From: Ciona intestinalis
Taxonomy: Eukaryota > Chordata > Ascidiacea > Phlebobranchia > Cionidae
Length of the DNA: 64,000 bases
Reading direction: 5' to 3'
Assembly (NCBI RefSeq): GCF_000224145.3
Contig: NW_004190423.2
Coordinates: forward strand, 65,494 to 129,493
Position numbers and translations under genes: made by a program. This document shows positions 1 to 13,200 of this stretch, in pieces (the first letter of the stretch is position 1; every line of letters begins with the position of its first letter). The notes under the pieces are model-generated. The model did not search any database. It saw only the letters and a program-made list of their open reading frames with translations, and was not told the DNA's origin.

Positions 1-951
1 ACACCATGCTAGCTATACACATAGTACCAACCTTGCTGTATCTTGTCCACCATGCGAAGGGGTGGGAGCTGTGGTAGGAGGGGATTCAGGAAGCTCTTCA
101 AGTGTCTGTTGAACCAACAAATATAATTAAAGTAGGACTTTGAAAAATGCTTTAAAATTATTAATTTTTTCCCAATTAAAAGCAAGTCAAACTTGGCTGG
201 AAAACTTAATTTTTGTAATATATATGCAGATACATTGTTTTCCTCATTTTACTGTGGCATGAAGGCTCTGTTGTGACAATTGCTTAAACATATTTTTTCC
301 AACTAAAAGCAAGGCAAACTTGCCTGGAAAACTTAATTTATTGTAATATTGTTTTATTTCTATTACTGTAATCACATGAAGAAAGTGCAAACAAAATATT
401 AAAGGTGGCTTTAAGAGAAATAGTCACTCATATTGCCTACTTTATGGTTTCTTATTTCTTTGATATGACCTTGAAAGATTAATGATTAGCATTATTTCCA
501 TAACTCATACTTATTAAATAAAGTAATTAAATACATTATATCCCACCACCCTATGTTAATAACTACAATAATAACCCCACCTTATCAAGTTCTTCCATCT
601 CCATTGCAACCACTTGCTCCTGTGTTGCAAGTTTTCTCCTCGAGGCTTCTCGACGCGACTCAAGGATGGATTTCAATGCAGACCCATCGTCGGATCCCGT
701 GTCATCTAACGGGTCAATCATGTCCACTGTGTCCAAGGGGCCAACGGTGTCCATTGGGCTTACTGGGCTCGTTGGGCCCAGTGTGTCCGAAGAGGCCTCG
801 GAAGCTGCCGTGAGGTTCATAGCTCGGCGCCGCGCACGCAGGCGCTCTTTTATCGTACTTCCATCCATGGTATAACAGGTAAAGCTACTACAGTATTTAT
901 TTAAAATTTCATTTTAAGACATCTCTCTAAATATATGTAGAAAATGTAATG
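1..951. repeat. Unmerged duplicate contig end (CC2D2A 5' region)
   Basis: This stretch repeats 5451-6288 at about 98-99% identity in the exons and ends at a 125-N gap. It carries second versions of CC2D2A exon 1 (868 to 581) and exon 2 (105 to 32) on the minus strand. The coding difference in exon 1 is one residue (MDTVDM versus MDTVDT). Around 230-350 this copy has about 105 extra bases, formed by a tandem repeat of an AAAAGCAAG-containing unit that is single in the other copy. Because exon 1 cannot lie downstream of exon 9, this is almost certainly the other haplotype placed beside the first. Confidence 0.85.
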
Positions 952-1076
952 NNNNNNNNNNNNNNNNNNNNNNNNNNNNNNNNNNNNNNNNNNNNNNNNN
1001 NNNNNNNNNNNNNNNNNNNNNNNNNNNNNNNNNNNNNNNNNNNNNNNNNNNNNNNNNNNNNNNNNNNNNNNNNNNN
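952..1076. other. Assembly gap, 125 N
   Basis: Run of N. The same 125-N length recurs at 11137, 18461, 35219 and 52906, so it is a nominal length, not a measured one. The 3' exons of CC2D2A should lie beyond this point but are not in the window. Confidence 0.99.
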
Positions 1077-1139
1077 TGTAAATTGTAGTAGTAGTAATTG
1101 TATATTTGTAATTATGGGTTCAAAGCTCAATGCTGCTAC

Positions 1140-1200
1140 TAATCCTACTATTGTGGGCATATGTGACCTTGGGCAAGACACTTAACGGCAATTGCTTTAA
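1140..1200 (+). repeat. SINE tail fragment
   Basis: Contains TGTGACCTTGGGCAAGACAC followed by TTAACGG and AATTGCT, the tail motif shared with the SINE copies at 17755, 21268, 26690 and 27330. No tRNA-like head with both A and B boxes is clear here. Confidence 0.6.
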
Positions 1201-1361
1201 CATATATAAATTCCCAAATGCCCAAACACAGCCCAAAAAACTTTTAAGCCTTATACTTGTGTTATTAAACCTCTGCGCCTAACACTCTAGTATATATATA
1301 TATGGGTGATGCTCTATAGTTAGTTACACCATATGCCCTGTAATAATACATCTATTATGCC

Positions 1362-1364
<3 letters not shown>

Positions 1365-1420
<56 letters not shown>
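1365..1420. repeat. (TA)n microsatellite
   Basis: About 55 bp of nearly pure TA dinucleotide directly downstream of CC2D2A exon 9 (donor at 1428/1427). Open frames through it encode only Tyr-Ile repeats and are not genes. Confidence 0.95.
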
Positions 1421-1428
1421 TATCCCAC

Positions 1429-4400
1429 CTCTTCCTTCTTAACCACCAGCCTCACACTTGTATTATTATATCCTTGCTCCTCCCTCAAACTTTTAATGGC
1501 TTCCCATTCGTTTATAATTTGCCGCATCATGTCACGCTCTGATGACTCAGCTGTTGATAACTGCTGAGTCGTTCTGCGGATCTCGGCCGTGAAATCATTG
1601 ATGCGCGACTTCTGTAACGCCGTGGGATCTACGGGGAAATATAAAATCATAAAAAAAGGAAACACGCTAAAATTTAAACTTATATTTTACAACAAAATAT
1701 GTTAACGCATATGTTATTGTTAATTACTGTAAGTTTTGTAGACCAAGCTAATTTAATTGAGGGGGGGGGGGAAACTCCAGCTTATGTCAATAAAGGCATT
1801 GGCATAGAACCTCACTCATATAGAACATAGTGGCCAATAAAACCAGGGATTATTAAAAACACAGAACACTCCAAACCTCCAAAATAAAATCCCAGGTCCA
1901 GTGACATGTATTGCCAAAGTACCTCACCCATATTGAATATAATATAACGCTACGCACCTACACCCAGTGTTTCCTTCAATGTCTCCACTGCATTCCTCAG
2001 TGCAGCTAGTTTGTCCGTATAGAATGTGATGTAGTTCTTATGCCTGATCATTCTATAGTCATCATACATCATTGTAATATTAGAAGCTAACACATGCTCC
2101 CTGCTCATCAAGGAATGATGGATGAAGTTGATTGAACCGATGTCTATTTGAAGCTCGTTCTCGTCAGAACCCTGGGTTTGAATTATATGAAGATTAACAT
2201 TTTATAGAAAAATTAATGTATGTAAATGTACATCAATATTTTATTAAAATTTACCATAATGAGCGAACGTTCAGTAGTTTATCTAATTTATTATCTTTCT
2301 GTTAAGGAACAATACATTGAATTGTTCCAATCTGTGGTAACCAGATTCAGCATTAACTGGAGCACCCCTCTATGTTATTCTATATTGGTGAGGTCCAAAA
2401 GACCTAGAATTAAGGCCAGAATTGGCTCATTTCCCCAACACCCAGGGTACTTATGTATTTGGATTCAAGCATAAATGAATGTTTTGTTTTGTGGGGCAAC
2501 GACAGCCAGACTAGAAGACACAAATGCACTTAACCACTTTACCACTGACCCACAGCCAGTGGCGCAGCATTTAAAAACAAAATTTTTTTTAATCAATTTT
2601 TTGGGGGGTTTAAAAGGGGGTCGCGACACCCTAAACCCCCTGCTGGCTGCGCCAGTGTCCACAGCGCCGTTATACACGAGTTAATTAGAACATGAGCTAA
2701 CATATATACATGGACAACCCGCACATATAAATATAACCACACCTGTAGATATTTATCTTCTACTGCCCTAGGTTGTGCCTTCACATACACAGTCTCCACA
2801 CATGGATCTAACTCATCAAGGGAATCAACCCATGGTTTGGTTGCCATCTCAGCCACCGGGTTGGGCAAGGAATCAACCTGCCCGTCCGAACCGAACCAAC
2901 CCCGCCCCCCATGCTTGATAAGGCGGTTCTCGAGTATGTTGGTGTTTTGTTGCAACACTATGGGTTTCTCACCAACATAGAAACCTTCATCTTCCAAGTA
3001 CCTGGGATTAAAGTTATAAATATAATACTGTGGGGTAAGATTGTTACTGTTAGCAGTACTGTGGACCTGTGGGGTAAGATGGGTGTCACTGCCATATAAG
3101 TATAATACTGTGGGGTAAGATGGGTAGCTCATAATATATAACATTTAGTGATGTGGTGTAATTTAGTGATCTAATCGTGTTTTAAAAACTGCACTTGGTA
3201 TTTCCTCATTTCCTCCTGATGAGATTCCTCATTTCCTCCTGATGAGATAGTATTGTGACATCATACTCAGCCCTAATAAAAATTCTAAACCAGAATCCCT
3301 AGTTCACCAACCCTGGTCTAGATTTGAACCCAGCACCCCTGATTCTCACCTTGGTTGAGCATCTTCCTCCACCTTGCTTGCTGCCTCCGGTGGTAGAGAA
3401 CTGGGGATGAAATAATTCACCTTTTCCTTCTCCACTTGCTGGTTATACCCGTTGTACTCGGCAGAGTGCATGAGATACAACTTCCAATCAAGTTCCTTGG
3501 GCACGATATCACTGACCAGTAGCTTGGTATTTTCACTTTCAACAATAACTGTAAGCAATAAAAATTATTTAATTGAAAGAAAGAAGTGTGGTCGCTACAC
3601 CTAGCAGACAAACAAGCCATTTATTTTGAATTATTTCCAAGTAAAATTTCCAATGAAAAATATAGTGTACATAAAGACAACAATATTAGTTAAAATGTAG
3701 AATAGAATTCAAAAATTATATTAAACCTTCAGTATCAGGTTGGGGAGTTTCACCAGCTGTTCCACCACTATCCTGACCTCCCCCACCAGCTGTTCCACTT
3801 TCCTGCACAACCTCCCCACTTTGTTCTGTAACTTCTTCTTCGGCTGTTCCTTCCACTTGCCCACCCTCCCCAACACCACCAGCACCTGCTGTTCCACCTT
3901 CATCTTTCACTCCCTCAGTTTCTTCCTCCACATCAAGCACATCCTCATATTGCTTAGTAAAGAAATCATAACTATCGACCTCGGAAGCTTCACCAGTCTT
4001 CTCTCTGCAATAAAAACAAGCAAACTAAACAGATCCAACAACTGAACTTTATATTAATTATAAAATAAAAATCTAATAGGTTATAACTTTAAATATTATT
4101 TAGGTAAAAACATGCACTATTTAGTCTTAACATCTGTGGATCAATGGACCATAACTTAATAGAAATATTTTATAATTAAAATGTGAGCTCAAAAATATTA
4201 ATGCAATAAAACATGCATTCTCTATGTCTTTGCTTAAAATAATGATATACAGATTTTGCCACTCCCCCAAAATATGATTTCCCCAGCTACCCTACCAACC
4301 ACCATCCATGTACAACACCATGCACCCAATACTTCCCACAACCCCAATTCACACACACCATATATAGTAGCAAACCCACCGAGTTTTTTGCACAGCTTTC

Positions 4401-6203
4401 TTCCACGATAATTTAGATTCAATTTTTTCCAACAATTGAGCTTCCTCTAGTGTTGAGTATTGTTTGATTGTCTCGTCAAACCTGTTTATATTATTTTTAT
4501 GTTGGAGTTTCTATTGTATACAATATTGTTATTTCTATGATAACCAAGATTTCTATGGTAAATAGTTTTGTTTTTATGTTATATACTTCCTATATTATTT
4601 CTACCAAAGTTTTATCCTTTCTATGATAATAAAAAAGCTATTTCTATGGTAAAACGGGATTTTTCTACGGTAGACCATATATATATATTTTTTTTTTATT
4701 TACCATAAAATCCTATTATTCTACCATACCATACCCCCATACCTTGTAGATAGATTCATTCTATCTTTCAACCTCCTTGACCTAGGCCTCCTTTCATCCG
4801 TAGTTCCCCCTCCCTTCTTCAACATCTTGGCTTGCAATCGACTTCTTAATGTTGAATGTAGACTTGGGGTACTTCTGCCATGGGGAGTCCCGCTTCTACT
4901 GTCTGTTCGGGGGCTGCTGTTGGAGTGTGTTGATAAAGTAAGTTACAATAATATAGTGTGTAATGTGGTGTATTATTAAAACTGGTTATTATGATGTCTT
5001 GTGTATATTATGGCGCATTTATAAGGGTGTAATAATATTAATAAAGTAAAATATTCAATAAGCTTCTGCCGGGGTAATAAAGGAGTTTATGTTATAATAA
5101 GCCTTGTAAAGGAATTGCCCATTAAAGGTAATTATAAATATACGATGAATCAATGATATGCATATTTACTTCATTTAGCACCACACTTATGATTTTAAGT
5201 ACAACATGCAGCCCCATACAACCCAACATTGGTGTCTATTTGTCAGTGGTGTATAGTTGTACACAATGGTTATATTATATAGCATAGTTCTCCTATTTGT
5301 CGGTTGTAAATGGGGCACACCATGAATCCCATCCTATCTCACCTTGGTGCCTATTAGTCAGTTGTGTATATTGGTCAACAATGCTCATATAATTGTCAGG
5401 TGAAAATTGGGGGTACAACATACCCCACGCACCCCTACATTGGTGCCTATTTACACTATGCTAATTATACACATAGTACCAACCTTGCTGTATCTTGTCC
5501 ACCATGTGAAGGGGTGGGAGCTGTGGTAGGAGGGGATTCAGGAAGCTCTTCAAGTGTCTGTTGAACCAACAAATATAATTAAAGTAGGACTTTGAAAAAT
5601 GCTTTAAAATTATTAATTTTTTTCCGATTAAAAGCAAGTCAAACTTGGCTGGAAAACTTAATTTTTGTAGTATATATGTAGATACATTGTTTTATTTCTA
5701 TTACTGTAATGACATGCAGGTGTAAACAAATTATTAAAATGGCCTTTAAGAGAAGTAGTCACTTATATTGCCTACTTTATGGTTTCTTATTTCTTTGATA
5801 TGACCTTGAAAGATTAATGATTAGCATTATTTCTATAACTCATACATACTAAATAAAGTAATTAAATACATTATATCCTACCACCCTATGTTAATAACTA
5901 CAATAATAACCCCACCTTATCAAGTTCTTCCATCTCCATAGCAACCACTTGTTCCTGTGTTGCAAGTTTTCTCCTCGAGGCTTCTCGACGCGACTCAAGG
6001 ATGGATTTCAACGCAGACCCATCGTCGGATCCCGTGTCATCTAACGGGTCAATCGTGTCCACTGTGTCCAAGGGGCCAACGGTGTCCATTGGGCTTACTG
6101 GGCTCGTTGGGCCCAGTGTGTCCGAAGAGGCCTCGGAAGCTGCCGTGAGGTTCATAGCTCGACGCCGCGCACGCAGGCGCTCTTTTATCGTACTTCCATC
6201 CAT
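1429..6203 (-). CDS. CC2D2A: CC2D2A, N-terminal third (exons 1-9)
   Basis: Coiled-coil and C2 domain protein 2A, a ciliary transition-zone (MKS module) protein. Nine minus-strand exons join with consistent phase: 5916-6203, 5484-5557, 4743-4916, 4380-4481, 3727-4004, 3350-3548, 2743-3001, 1958-2171, 1429-1628. The start is the ATG at 6203. Exons 1-5 encode a basic, then Gly/Glu-rich disordered N-terminus. The ID-giving parts are RYLEDEGFYVGEKP, NILENRL and GWFGSDG with SLPNP in exon 7, then FIHHSLMSREHVLAS and TDKLAALRNAV in exon 8, and EWEAIKSLREEQGY in exon 9. All match the conserved pre-C2 region of vertebrate CC2D2A. The C2 and transglutaminase-like parts are missing beyond the gap. An acceptor-like TGTAG lies about 25 bases upstream of the ATG. 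Confidence 0.93.
2557..2657. mobile_element. hAT-type MITE, 101 bp, in a CC2D2A intron
   Basis: Starts CAGTGGCGCAGC and ends GCTGCGCCAGTG, near-perfect terminal inverted repeats. It is flanked by an 8-bp target duplication with one mismatch (CCCACAGC at 2549-2556, TCCACAGC at 2658-2665). Both features are typical of hAT elements. It is non-autonomous: only T-rich and G-rich filler lies inside. Relatives are at 23323-23466 and 43197-43297. Confidence 0.8.
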
Positions 6204-6288
6204 GGTATAACAGGTAAAGCTACTACAGTATTTATTTAAAATATCATTTTAAGACATTTCTCTAAATATATGTAGAAAATGTAATGGT

Positions 6289-7329
6289 TTAAATTTTGAC
6301 TTTTAATTACAAACAGTAAGCATGTGCTAATAATAGACCATTCATTCTCTGCATATTAAACAGGTAAACTAGATGCAATTCCAATTCTATATCATATTAT
6401 ATATATTTAAAATAGTATCATCTTCTATTTAAATATTTATGGAAAAAATATGTAAATATTTTGAACTTTAATTATTATAAAAAGTGCATGGTAGTTTGAT
6501 TATATGTTTTATACTTTTTTATATTTTATACTTCAATATTTAATCTGATATACCAACTCTTCATTTAATTTACAGTTTGTCCCAAATATTTCGCTACAAA
6601 AACTCCAAAGTCCCAAGTGAAGAATCTTTCTGCTACGTTATAACTTCCAACCCGTATTGTGTTAAACAACCCACAAAGGGGGGAGAATTCTTTACCAGTA
6701 CCAATAACTGGCCTCTAAATTACACAAAATATAACAAATCGGCCCAAAAGCGATGTTTCATACCATAAATAACACATATACCATGTATTATATAAATTCT
6801 TATACAAAATTTTCAAACTTATCAAAATCGACACCACCTGACGTCATAAGCTTTATTCGGTTATAACGTTAAATCAAGCTGTTAAACATAGAAATCTTAT
6901 ACAATGCTACTAAATTATGAAAATGTAGTTATTTGCTAAGTAAACCATAGAAATCTTATAAAAATAAATAGGCCCAATAAAGAATATTTTTTTACATATG
7001 TTTTTAATATACACTCATAATAATAATTTTTGCATTTAATTTTTTGATTATTTAAAATAATAATGTTTCGTTCTTATAATATATTGTTTTATTCTTCATA
7101 ATGTGTATTGGATTTAAGAATAAACTTTTTTACAGTAATCATGTACTGATAATTTTTCACAATAAATAAGTTGGGAATTTATTTTGGATATGTTTATCAT
7201 CAAACTTGAGAACAGCTTTCATAGTTTTTCGATATTTGGAAAATTAAATTTGTCCCGTTTGTGACTTGATGTTTTGTTGTGATTTATTTTCTTGGAAGTT
7301 TTCTGTTTACGTACATGGTACCTATGTTA
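6289..7329. other. Non-coding AT-rich spacer
   Basis: Very AT-rich. No open frame has exon-like boundaries or recognisable similarity. A 63-codon open frame at 6577-6768 shows no domain and I do not call it. Confidence 0.6.
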
Positions 7330-7503
7330 CATTGTTGGTGATTGTCTCCTATATACGTCACACTATCGGGCACGGGTTGGAGATATGAATGTTAATTGTC
7401 TTGCTTATACCACACACGCACTGCTAGCAGCACCAAGCCTCGAATCTAAAACCCTTTGGTTATTACGCCAGCGCTTACCGATTGAGCTATCGCGCTTACT
7501 GCT
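7330..7503 (-). repeat. tRNA-derived SINE, full head
   Basis: Read on the minus strand this begins GCGCGATAGCTCAATCGG, which contains a perfect pol III A box (TAGCTCAATCGG). A B-box-like GATTCGAGGC follows about 35 bases later. The body then passes into AAGCAAGACAATTAAC and TCTCCAACCC, a diverged form of the common tail of this SINE family. The missing cloverleaf pairing and the fused tail argue against a functional tRNA gene. Confidence 0.7.
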
Positions 7504-7637
7504 TTGTTTACTTTAATTCGTGAATATTTCACATAATACAAAACACATTGGGTGCAAATTTTATTTCATAAAACGTTGTACAATTGACAACAATTGATTC
7601 TGTGACGTAACACCCATAATCCTCTGTGACGTCACAC

Positions 7638-8160
7638 TCATGGTTGTTCGCACTCAGTGCATGATATTCTATGGAACCATTGCGTTCCACCAGGAGCATA
7701 ATAATCTGCAAAGCACCCGCAACAGTTGTTGTTGATACACGTTGACCCAGTTGGTGCATTAGGACACAAAGTTACTGAACAGGGGGGTGGGTTACATACA
7801 TGTTGCTGGTATGCCTTGCATCGTAGTGGACGGTTCCTGCAGTTTAGCGGAGATGGACCTGTACAGTTAGATTACAGTTAATATGAAACGTGTGGGCATA
7901 GGCCATATAATGTGCTATTTGGTAGCTCGCCTTAGTGTAAATTGTAAAACAACAAACAAAGAAATGTCTACGCTGACCTGCGCTGAACAATTAACGCTGG
8001 GTGTAAATATTCCTTTGTTTGTATATATATATATATATAATTTTAACGTGCAAATATAAACCCAACCAATATTACGCCAAATATAATACTCACATCCAGG
8101 TTGTCCATCGCACATTGTCACTATCACCATTATCAAAGTAAATACAACAGCTAACTTCAT
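7638..8160 (-). CDS. Small secreted cysteine-rich peptide, 95 aa
   Basis: Two exons, 8094-8160 and 7638-7858, join in phase 1 across GT-AG sites. Residues 1-19 are a clear signal peptide (MKLAVVFTLIMVIVTMCDG, cleavage near Gly19-Gln20). The mature chain is about 75 residues with 12 cysteines from exon 2 onward. Spacing includes C-5-C-6-C-7-C-4-C-4-C-8-C-4-CC-1-C, then C-2-C near the end. The core CPNAPTGSTCINNNCCGC resembles a CPxxPxAxCxxNxCxGC pattern I associate with extracellular proteins of marine invertebrates, but I cannot name a family. An AATAAA lies about 70 bases after the TGA. An acceptor-like CTTTTCATAG ends 20 bases before the ATG. It could be an antimicrobial, venom-like or matrix peptide; nothing in the sequence decides. 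Confidence 0.75.
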
Positions 8161-8183
8161 CGTTGCACGAATCCGTTTATCTA

Positions 8184-9745
8184 TGAAAAGAATAAAAATA
8201 CATATTGCTATTCCAGCAACGGTTGGTTTGTTCTTGAAAGCGTGTGTCGCATCTACATCACTATGTGTTCTAAATGCACATTATCAAATGCAGCTTTAAC
8301 CAGGCATTTTAGCTACAGCGTTTTAGATAATGGGCAAAACTCTGCCTTCAGATTTCATTGCGTGCCTCGCTATTGGACCTTACCCATATAAAATTATATC
8401 GCTACAAAAAATGGTTACAATTACAAACTATGAGAACTCGTCCACCGAGGTCTTATAACGAATAAAGCCCAATCCTTAGCCCGATTTTTCGTCTTTATAT
8501 AGTCCACTTGATTGCACCGCCTGGCGCTTATACTTAAACCTGTACCCTCAGGCTAAATAAAACCTCATAGATTTAAAAATAACCAACACGGTCACGATTT
8601 GGGAGTTTCCTAATTTTATTAAACGAACGAATTACAAAACAAATTTAAGGGAATTTACGGAGTAGAATAACAACTCCGCATAAACAGGAATCAGAATTGA
8701 CGTTTATCCTTAGGCAAGGAATAGCTAAAAGAACAATACACATATGTTGCACTCCATATTTGGTGTGTTTATGCAATATAGCGTAGCTCGCCTCGGTGTA
8801 AAAAAAGAACAAACGAATCTACACCTGGCGTTGCTCAGCGCAGGTCAGCGCAGACATTTCTTTGTTTCTTCTTGTAAGCGGCGTTTACAGTACAACGTAG
8901 CTCGCCTCGGTTTAAAAGAAACAAACAAAGAAAATCTACACGCAGTGTGTTTTATTTAACGTTCGGTTAGCAATCTCACTCACTTACCTCAAAAGTCTCA
9001 ATCTTCACATTTGCATAAAACACAAACCGCTAGATGTCACCCAAGAGTTCAAAAACGTCATAACGCCTAGCCGGAGAAGTAATCCATCTGACGCTGATAG
9101 TAATTTCTGCGCTTAAAACTACAATCTATATCTATACTCCCTACACAACATTGTACTTTTGCTTGCAATAAATGACAACTGGGTTGGAGCAATTAAAACA
9201 CGACCACTAGTAGCAGCAGTGAGCCACACTACCATAAAAATAATATATTTATTACCACTTCACAGGACTAATATAAACAAACATAGAAATATTATATAAA
9301 CCACATATCAGTTATGACGTCACTACTACTATGTCACAGAAGATCATGTTACATATTGCACAACAATGACTATTATGTGTAATAAAGGCTGATTTTGTGG
9401 CCAGTGTTGCCAATTATTTAAAAAAATGAAAACATGTTTGGCAGCACTGACAGTGTTACCAATTAATTTTCAAAAGTTAAAAAACATCTGGCCACACTAA
9501 CCCTTTAGTTTTCCAGAAGATGAAAAAATTACTGACTTTTTACCTAAGAACAAAAATTGATTTTTAACAAAGTACAAAAATATCTGGCAACACAAATATT
9601 AAAATTAATGTTTTGTGTCCATGGCGATTCTAACCAATCAATAATTGAGTATTGTGACATCACTATAGGGCTTTGTTCACAAATAACTGAGGTGACAATT
9701 GGATTGTTTTAAACAAGATTCATTATTACATCACAACTAACAACA
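8184..9745. other. Spacer with a GTAGCTCGCCTC repeat
   Basis: No coding exons recognised. A short dispersed repeat containing TAGCTCGCCTCGGT occurs at about 8777 and 8900, and a related form near 7922. These are followed by AAACAAACAAAGAAA and TCTACAC. The rest is AT-rich sequence without features I can support. Confidence 0.55.
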
Positions 9746-9748
9746 ATG

Positions 9749-10081
9749 GGTTTAACTTTGATGAATCCCGCGAATCTGATCCTGATCTAGTGCTGATGAA
9801 GTTGCACGATTCTCGTAACCAAACAACAGTCAGGATCAATTGCCATGAAATATGCAACAAACAAAATCCAGTCTAACGAATAGTTTACTATAGAAATATA
9901 TTTTATCTTAAATGGCATCATATATATCTGTATGGTATAAAATTTGTTAAACTGGATTTTTGTTTGTTACATATTTCGTAGCTTGTGACCCTGACTGTTA
10001 TTTGGTTACGAGAGTCGTCCAACTTCATGAGAATTAGATCGGGACCAGATTCATAGAAATCATCATCAAAGTTAGTTAACT
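9749..10081. mobile_element. Foldback MITE with ~125-bp arms
   Basis: The left arm starts TTTAACTTTGATGA and contains CATGAAGTTG-like, TCTCGTAACCAAA and AACAGTCAGG blocks. The same blocks return in reverse complement up to GTTAGTTAAC at 10080. Arms are roughly 80-85% alike and are separated by about 80 bp of AT-rich sequence. No open frame inside. Confidence 0.7.
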
Positions 10082-10225
10082 TTATCGGAAGTGTGTTTAT
10101 TATTTGTAGATATTCTTGTTGTTGCTACAAACACATAACATCCACAACTACGTACGTCGTTCTAACCACGACGTGCTGTGCGTCTATCTACCTTTGTGAT
10201 GTCATAGATGGTTATTATGACATCA

Positions 10226-13200
10226 TCATGACTTCTGTTTGGTGGTTGTGACATAGATAATGATGATTATGACGATAACAAGAACTCCCATGATTAGGAA
10301 GGTGAGAAGACGGTTCTGGATGATCCTGGAGTAAACATCATTTTTATATATCCTTATTTGGTTTTGCACAGGGTGTAAAAGGAAAGATGTTGCCCCGTCA
10401 ATGATTAAGTTACATTTATTCATATAACATGGTAACCTTAAGCACACCATAAAAAGTGCAGTTCATGCTCACCGCCAAACACACCACAACCCCATACCAC
10501 AGGTTGGACCACTAACCACAGACGCATACACACAATCACATTATAAGCACTATATATACTTCATATATACATCATATATACATCATAGTAAGTAATAACT
10601 AACCTCCTCATCATACCGGACACAATCCTTGAACTTTTACCCAAGTTTGCATCTCCGTCTCGTAACTGTGGGGGGTTAACCATTACAATTATTACAGTTG
10701 AATAATATTAATATTCAATTGTAATCAATAAACATGATAACTGGAGACCATTATGTTGGCTACAGTTATAATTACAACACGAACCCACCCGTTGTCTTGT
10801 CCTGGATATCGTTTCCCGATCTCTTTGCAGATTATCCAATATATCTTGTCCCACTTTCTCCGTTTCCATGACAACCCTGTAACCAACCTCTAACCTTCGT
10901 GAGGAATTCTCGAGTCGTTCGGTGTTGTCCAGTAAACGGGCTCGCTGTGGGGGGGGGGTATATAAATGGGTGTTTTGATGTTAACTTGATTATAAAAAAT
11001 GGATGTTTAAAAAAACAATTGATATTTAAAAACCTTGTTTATCTCATTTTCAAAATCAATAAATGGCTGCATACATGTATGTATTATGTGAGGACAAGTG
11101 AGATGATATATATTGCGTTTATATATTTACTTATTTNNNNNNNNNNNNNNNNNNNNNNNNNNNNNNNNNNNNNNNNNNNNNNNNNNNNNNNNNNNNNNNN
11201 NNNNNNNNNNNNNNNNNNNNNNNNNNNNNNNNNNNNNNNNNNNNNNNNNNNNNNNNNNNNNTTAAGTTACATTTATTCATATAACATGGTAACCTTAAGC
11301 ACACCATAAAAAGTGCAGTTCATGCTCACCGCCAAACACACCACAACCCCATACCACAGGTTGGACCACTAACCACAGACGCATACACACAATCACATTA
11401 TAAGCACTATATATACTTCATATATACATCATATATACATCATAGTAAGTAATAACTAACCTCCTCATCATACCGGACACAATCCTTGAACTTTTACCCA
11501 AGTTTGCATCTCCGTCTCGTAACTGTGGGGGGTTAACCATTACAATTATTACAGTTGAATAATATTAATATTCAATTGTAATCAATAAACATGATAACTG
11601 GAGACCATTATGTTGGCTACAGTTATAATTACAACACGAACCCACCCGTTGTCTTGTCCTGGATATCGTTTCCCGATCTCTTTGCAGATTATCCAATATA
11701 TCTTGTCCCACTTTCTCCGTTTCCATGACAACCCTGTAACCAACCTCTAACCTTCGTGAGGAATTCTCGAGTCGTTCGGTGTTGTCCAGTAAACGGGCTC
11801 GCTGTGGGGGGGGGGTATATAAATGGGTGTTTTGATGTTAACTTGATTATAAAAAATGGATGTTTAAAAAAACAATTGATATTTAAAAACCTTGTTTATC
11901 TCATTTTCAAAATCAATAAATGGCTGCATACATGTATGTATTATGTGAGGACAAGTGAGATGATATATATTGCGTTTATATATTTACTTATTTACATGGC
12001 AGGATAACGACAGTCGTTGTATAACACAGGTGTATTGTTTCATACACCTCATGCCCCATTACGATTTACCACGTATGTAACTTTGTGGGTGATTTTATTT
12101 CTGTATGGCAGACAATTTGGACAACGCATTAGGGCCCCCATATATAACATGGCCCAACCCCAAACACATGTACATACATGATAGCCGCAACATAAAAATA
12201 CCTGATCATCAGTTCCATTATCATCCATTGATAAAAGTTCATCGCGCAGTTTATTCGCATTGTTTGTAGTTTTCGCTTTTTTCTAAAAATAAATAAAATT
12301 ATCAACAAAATAATTTAAAAATTGATCATTGTAGCTCTTATAGTATTAAGCATGTCATTTAAGGGGCACCTTTTGCTGTTTTATACGAGTGGATGAGGTC
12401 TTTCAGCAAGGTATGTCAGGAGATTTGGGATTTATGCCAGAGTTAACCCCATAGATTAGTTCTACCTTCCTAACACCCCAGGCTTGCAGCCTATGACTAG
12501 TTTACCATATATTACAATATACAATATATATTCCTATACACAATACATTATTATACCAACTTACCATTTGTGTTTCCAGATTATTAAACTCTGTTTGATA
12601 ACTTTTCATTCTCCCCATCAATTTTCCTCGCTCGGAGTTTGGGAGTTCTCGGATCTCAAGGTCCATTTGTTCCAACTGGGGGTTTAAAGTGTGTGTGTTA
12701 AAGGCTTGGGTTGGGTTAAAGTATTTGTAAAGTAGCCGTTTAAGTGTGAACTTACAGTAATACAACTAAAGTGTGGGCATAATAACAAGCTAAAACATAC
12801 ATTCAAATTCAAGAGCATTAAACAGAGTTAAAAACGTTAATATTTGTGTAGGGGGACTTACTGCTATACAGCCACTACAGTGTGGGTGGATTTAACAAGG
12901 TGTTTAAACTTTTTTGTTAAGTAACAACCAATAATGTAAGCATTAAATATTAATCCACACAGCTTTAAGATGGTTGGATAGTTAACACAACACACAATAC
13001 AATATAAACAACCCACCAGTTCCTGAGCTTCATCCAGTTGTCGTTCAATCGAACTTATCAACGATTTTCGTTCAGCTGTCAAATAAATGTTCAGACTTTT
13101 AAATAAGATAACAAATATATATATATAGCAGTTAACAAATATATATATAAAGTTTTATTCGTCAGTATTAAAAGGTGAATACAATGGGCCTGAGAAGTGG

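Noticed and set aside
1324-1665. 113-codon minus-strand open frame
   Set aside because: Only 1429-1628 is a CC2D2A exon; the rest is (TA)n and intron read-through.
7433-7503. Functional tRNA gene on the minus strand
   Set aside because: A and B boxes are present, but the B box is imperfect, the cloverleaf does not close, and a SINE tail follows.
10899-12007. Two + strand frames starting MRNSRVVRCC
   Set aside because: Antisense to VTI1A exon 5 and its intron, present twice only because contigs overlap.
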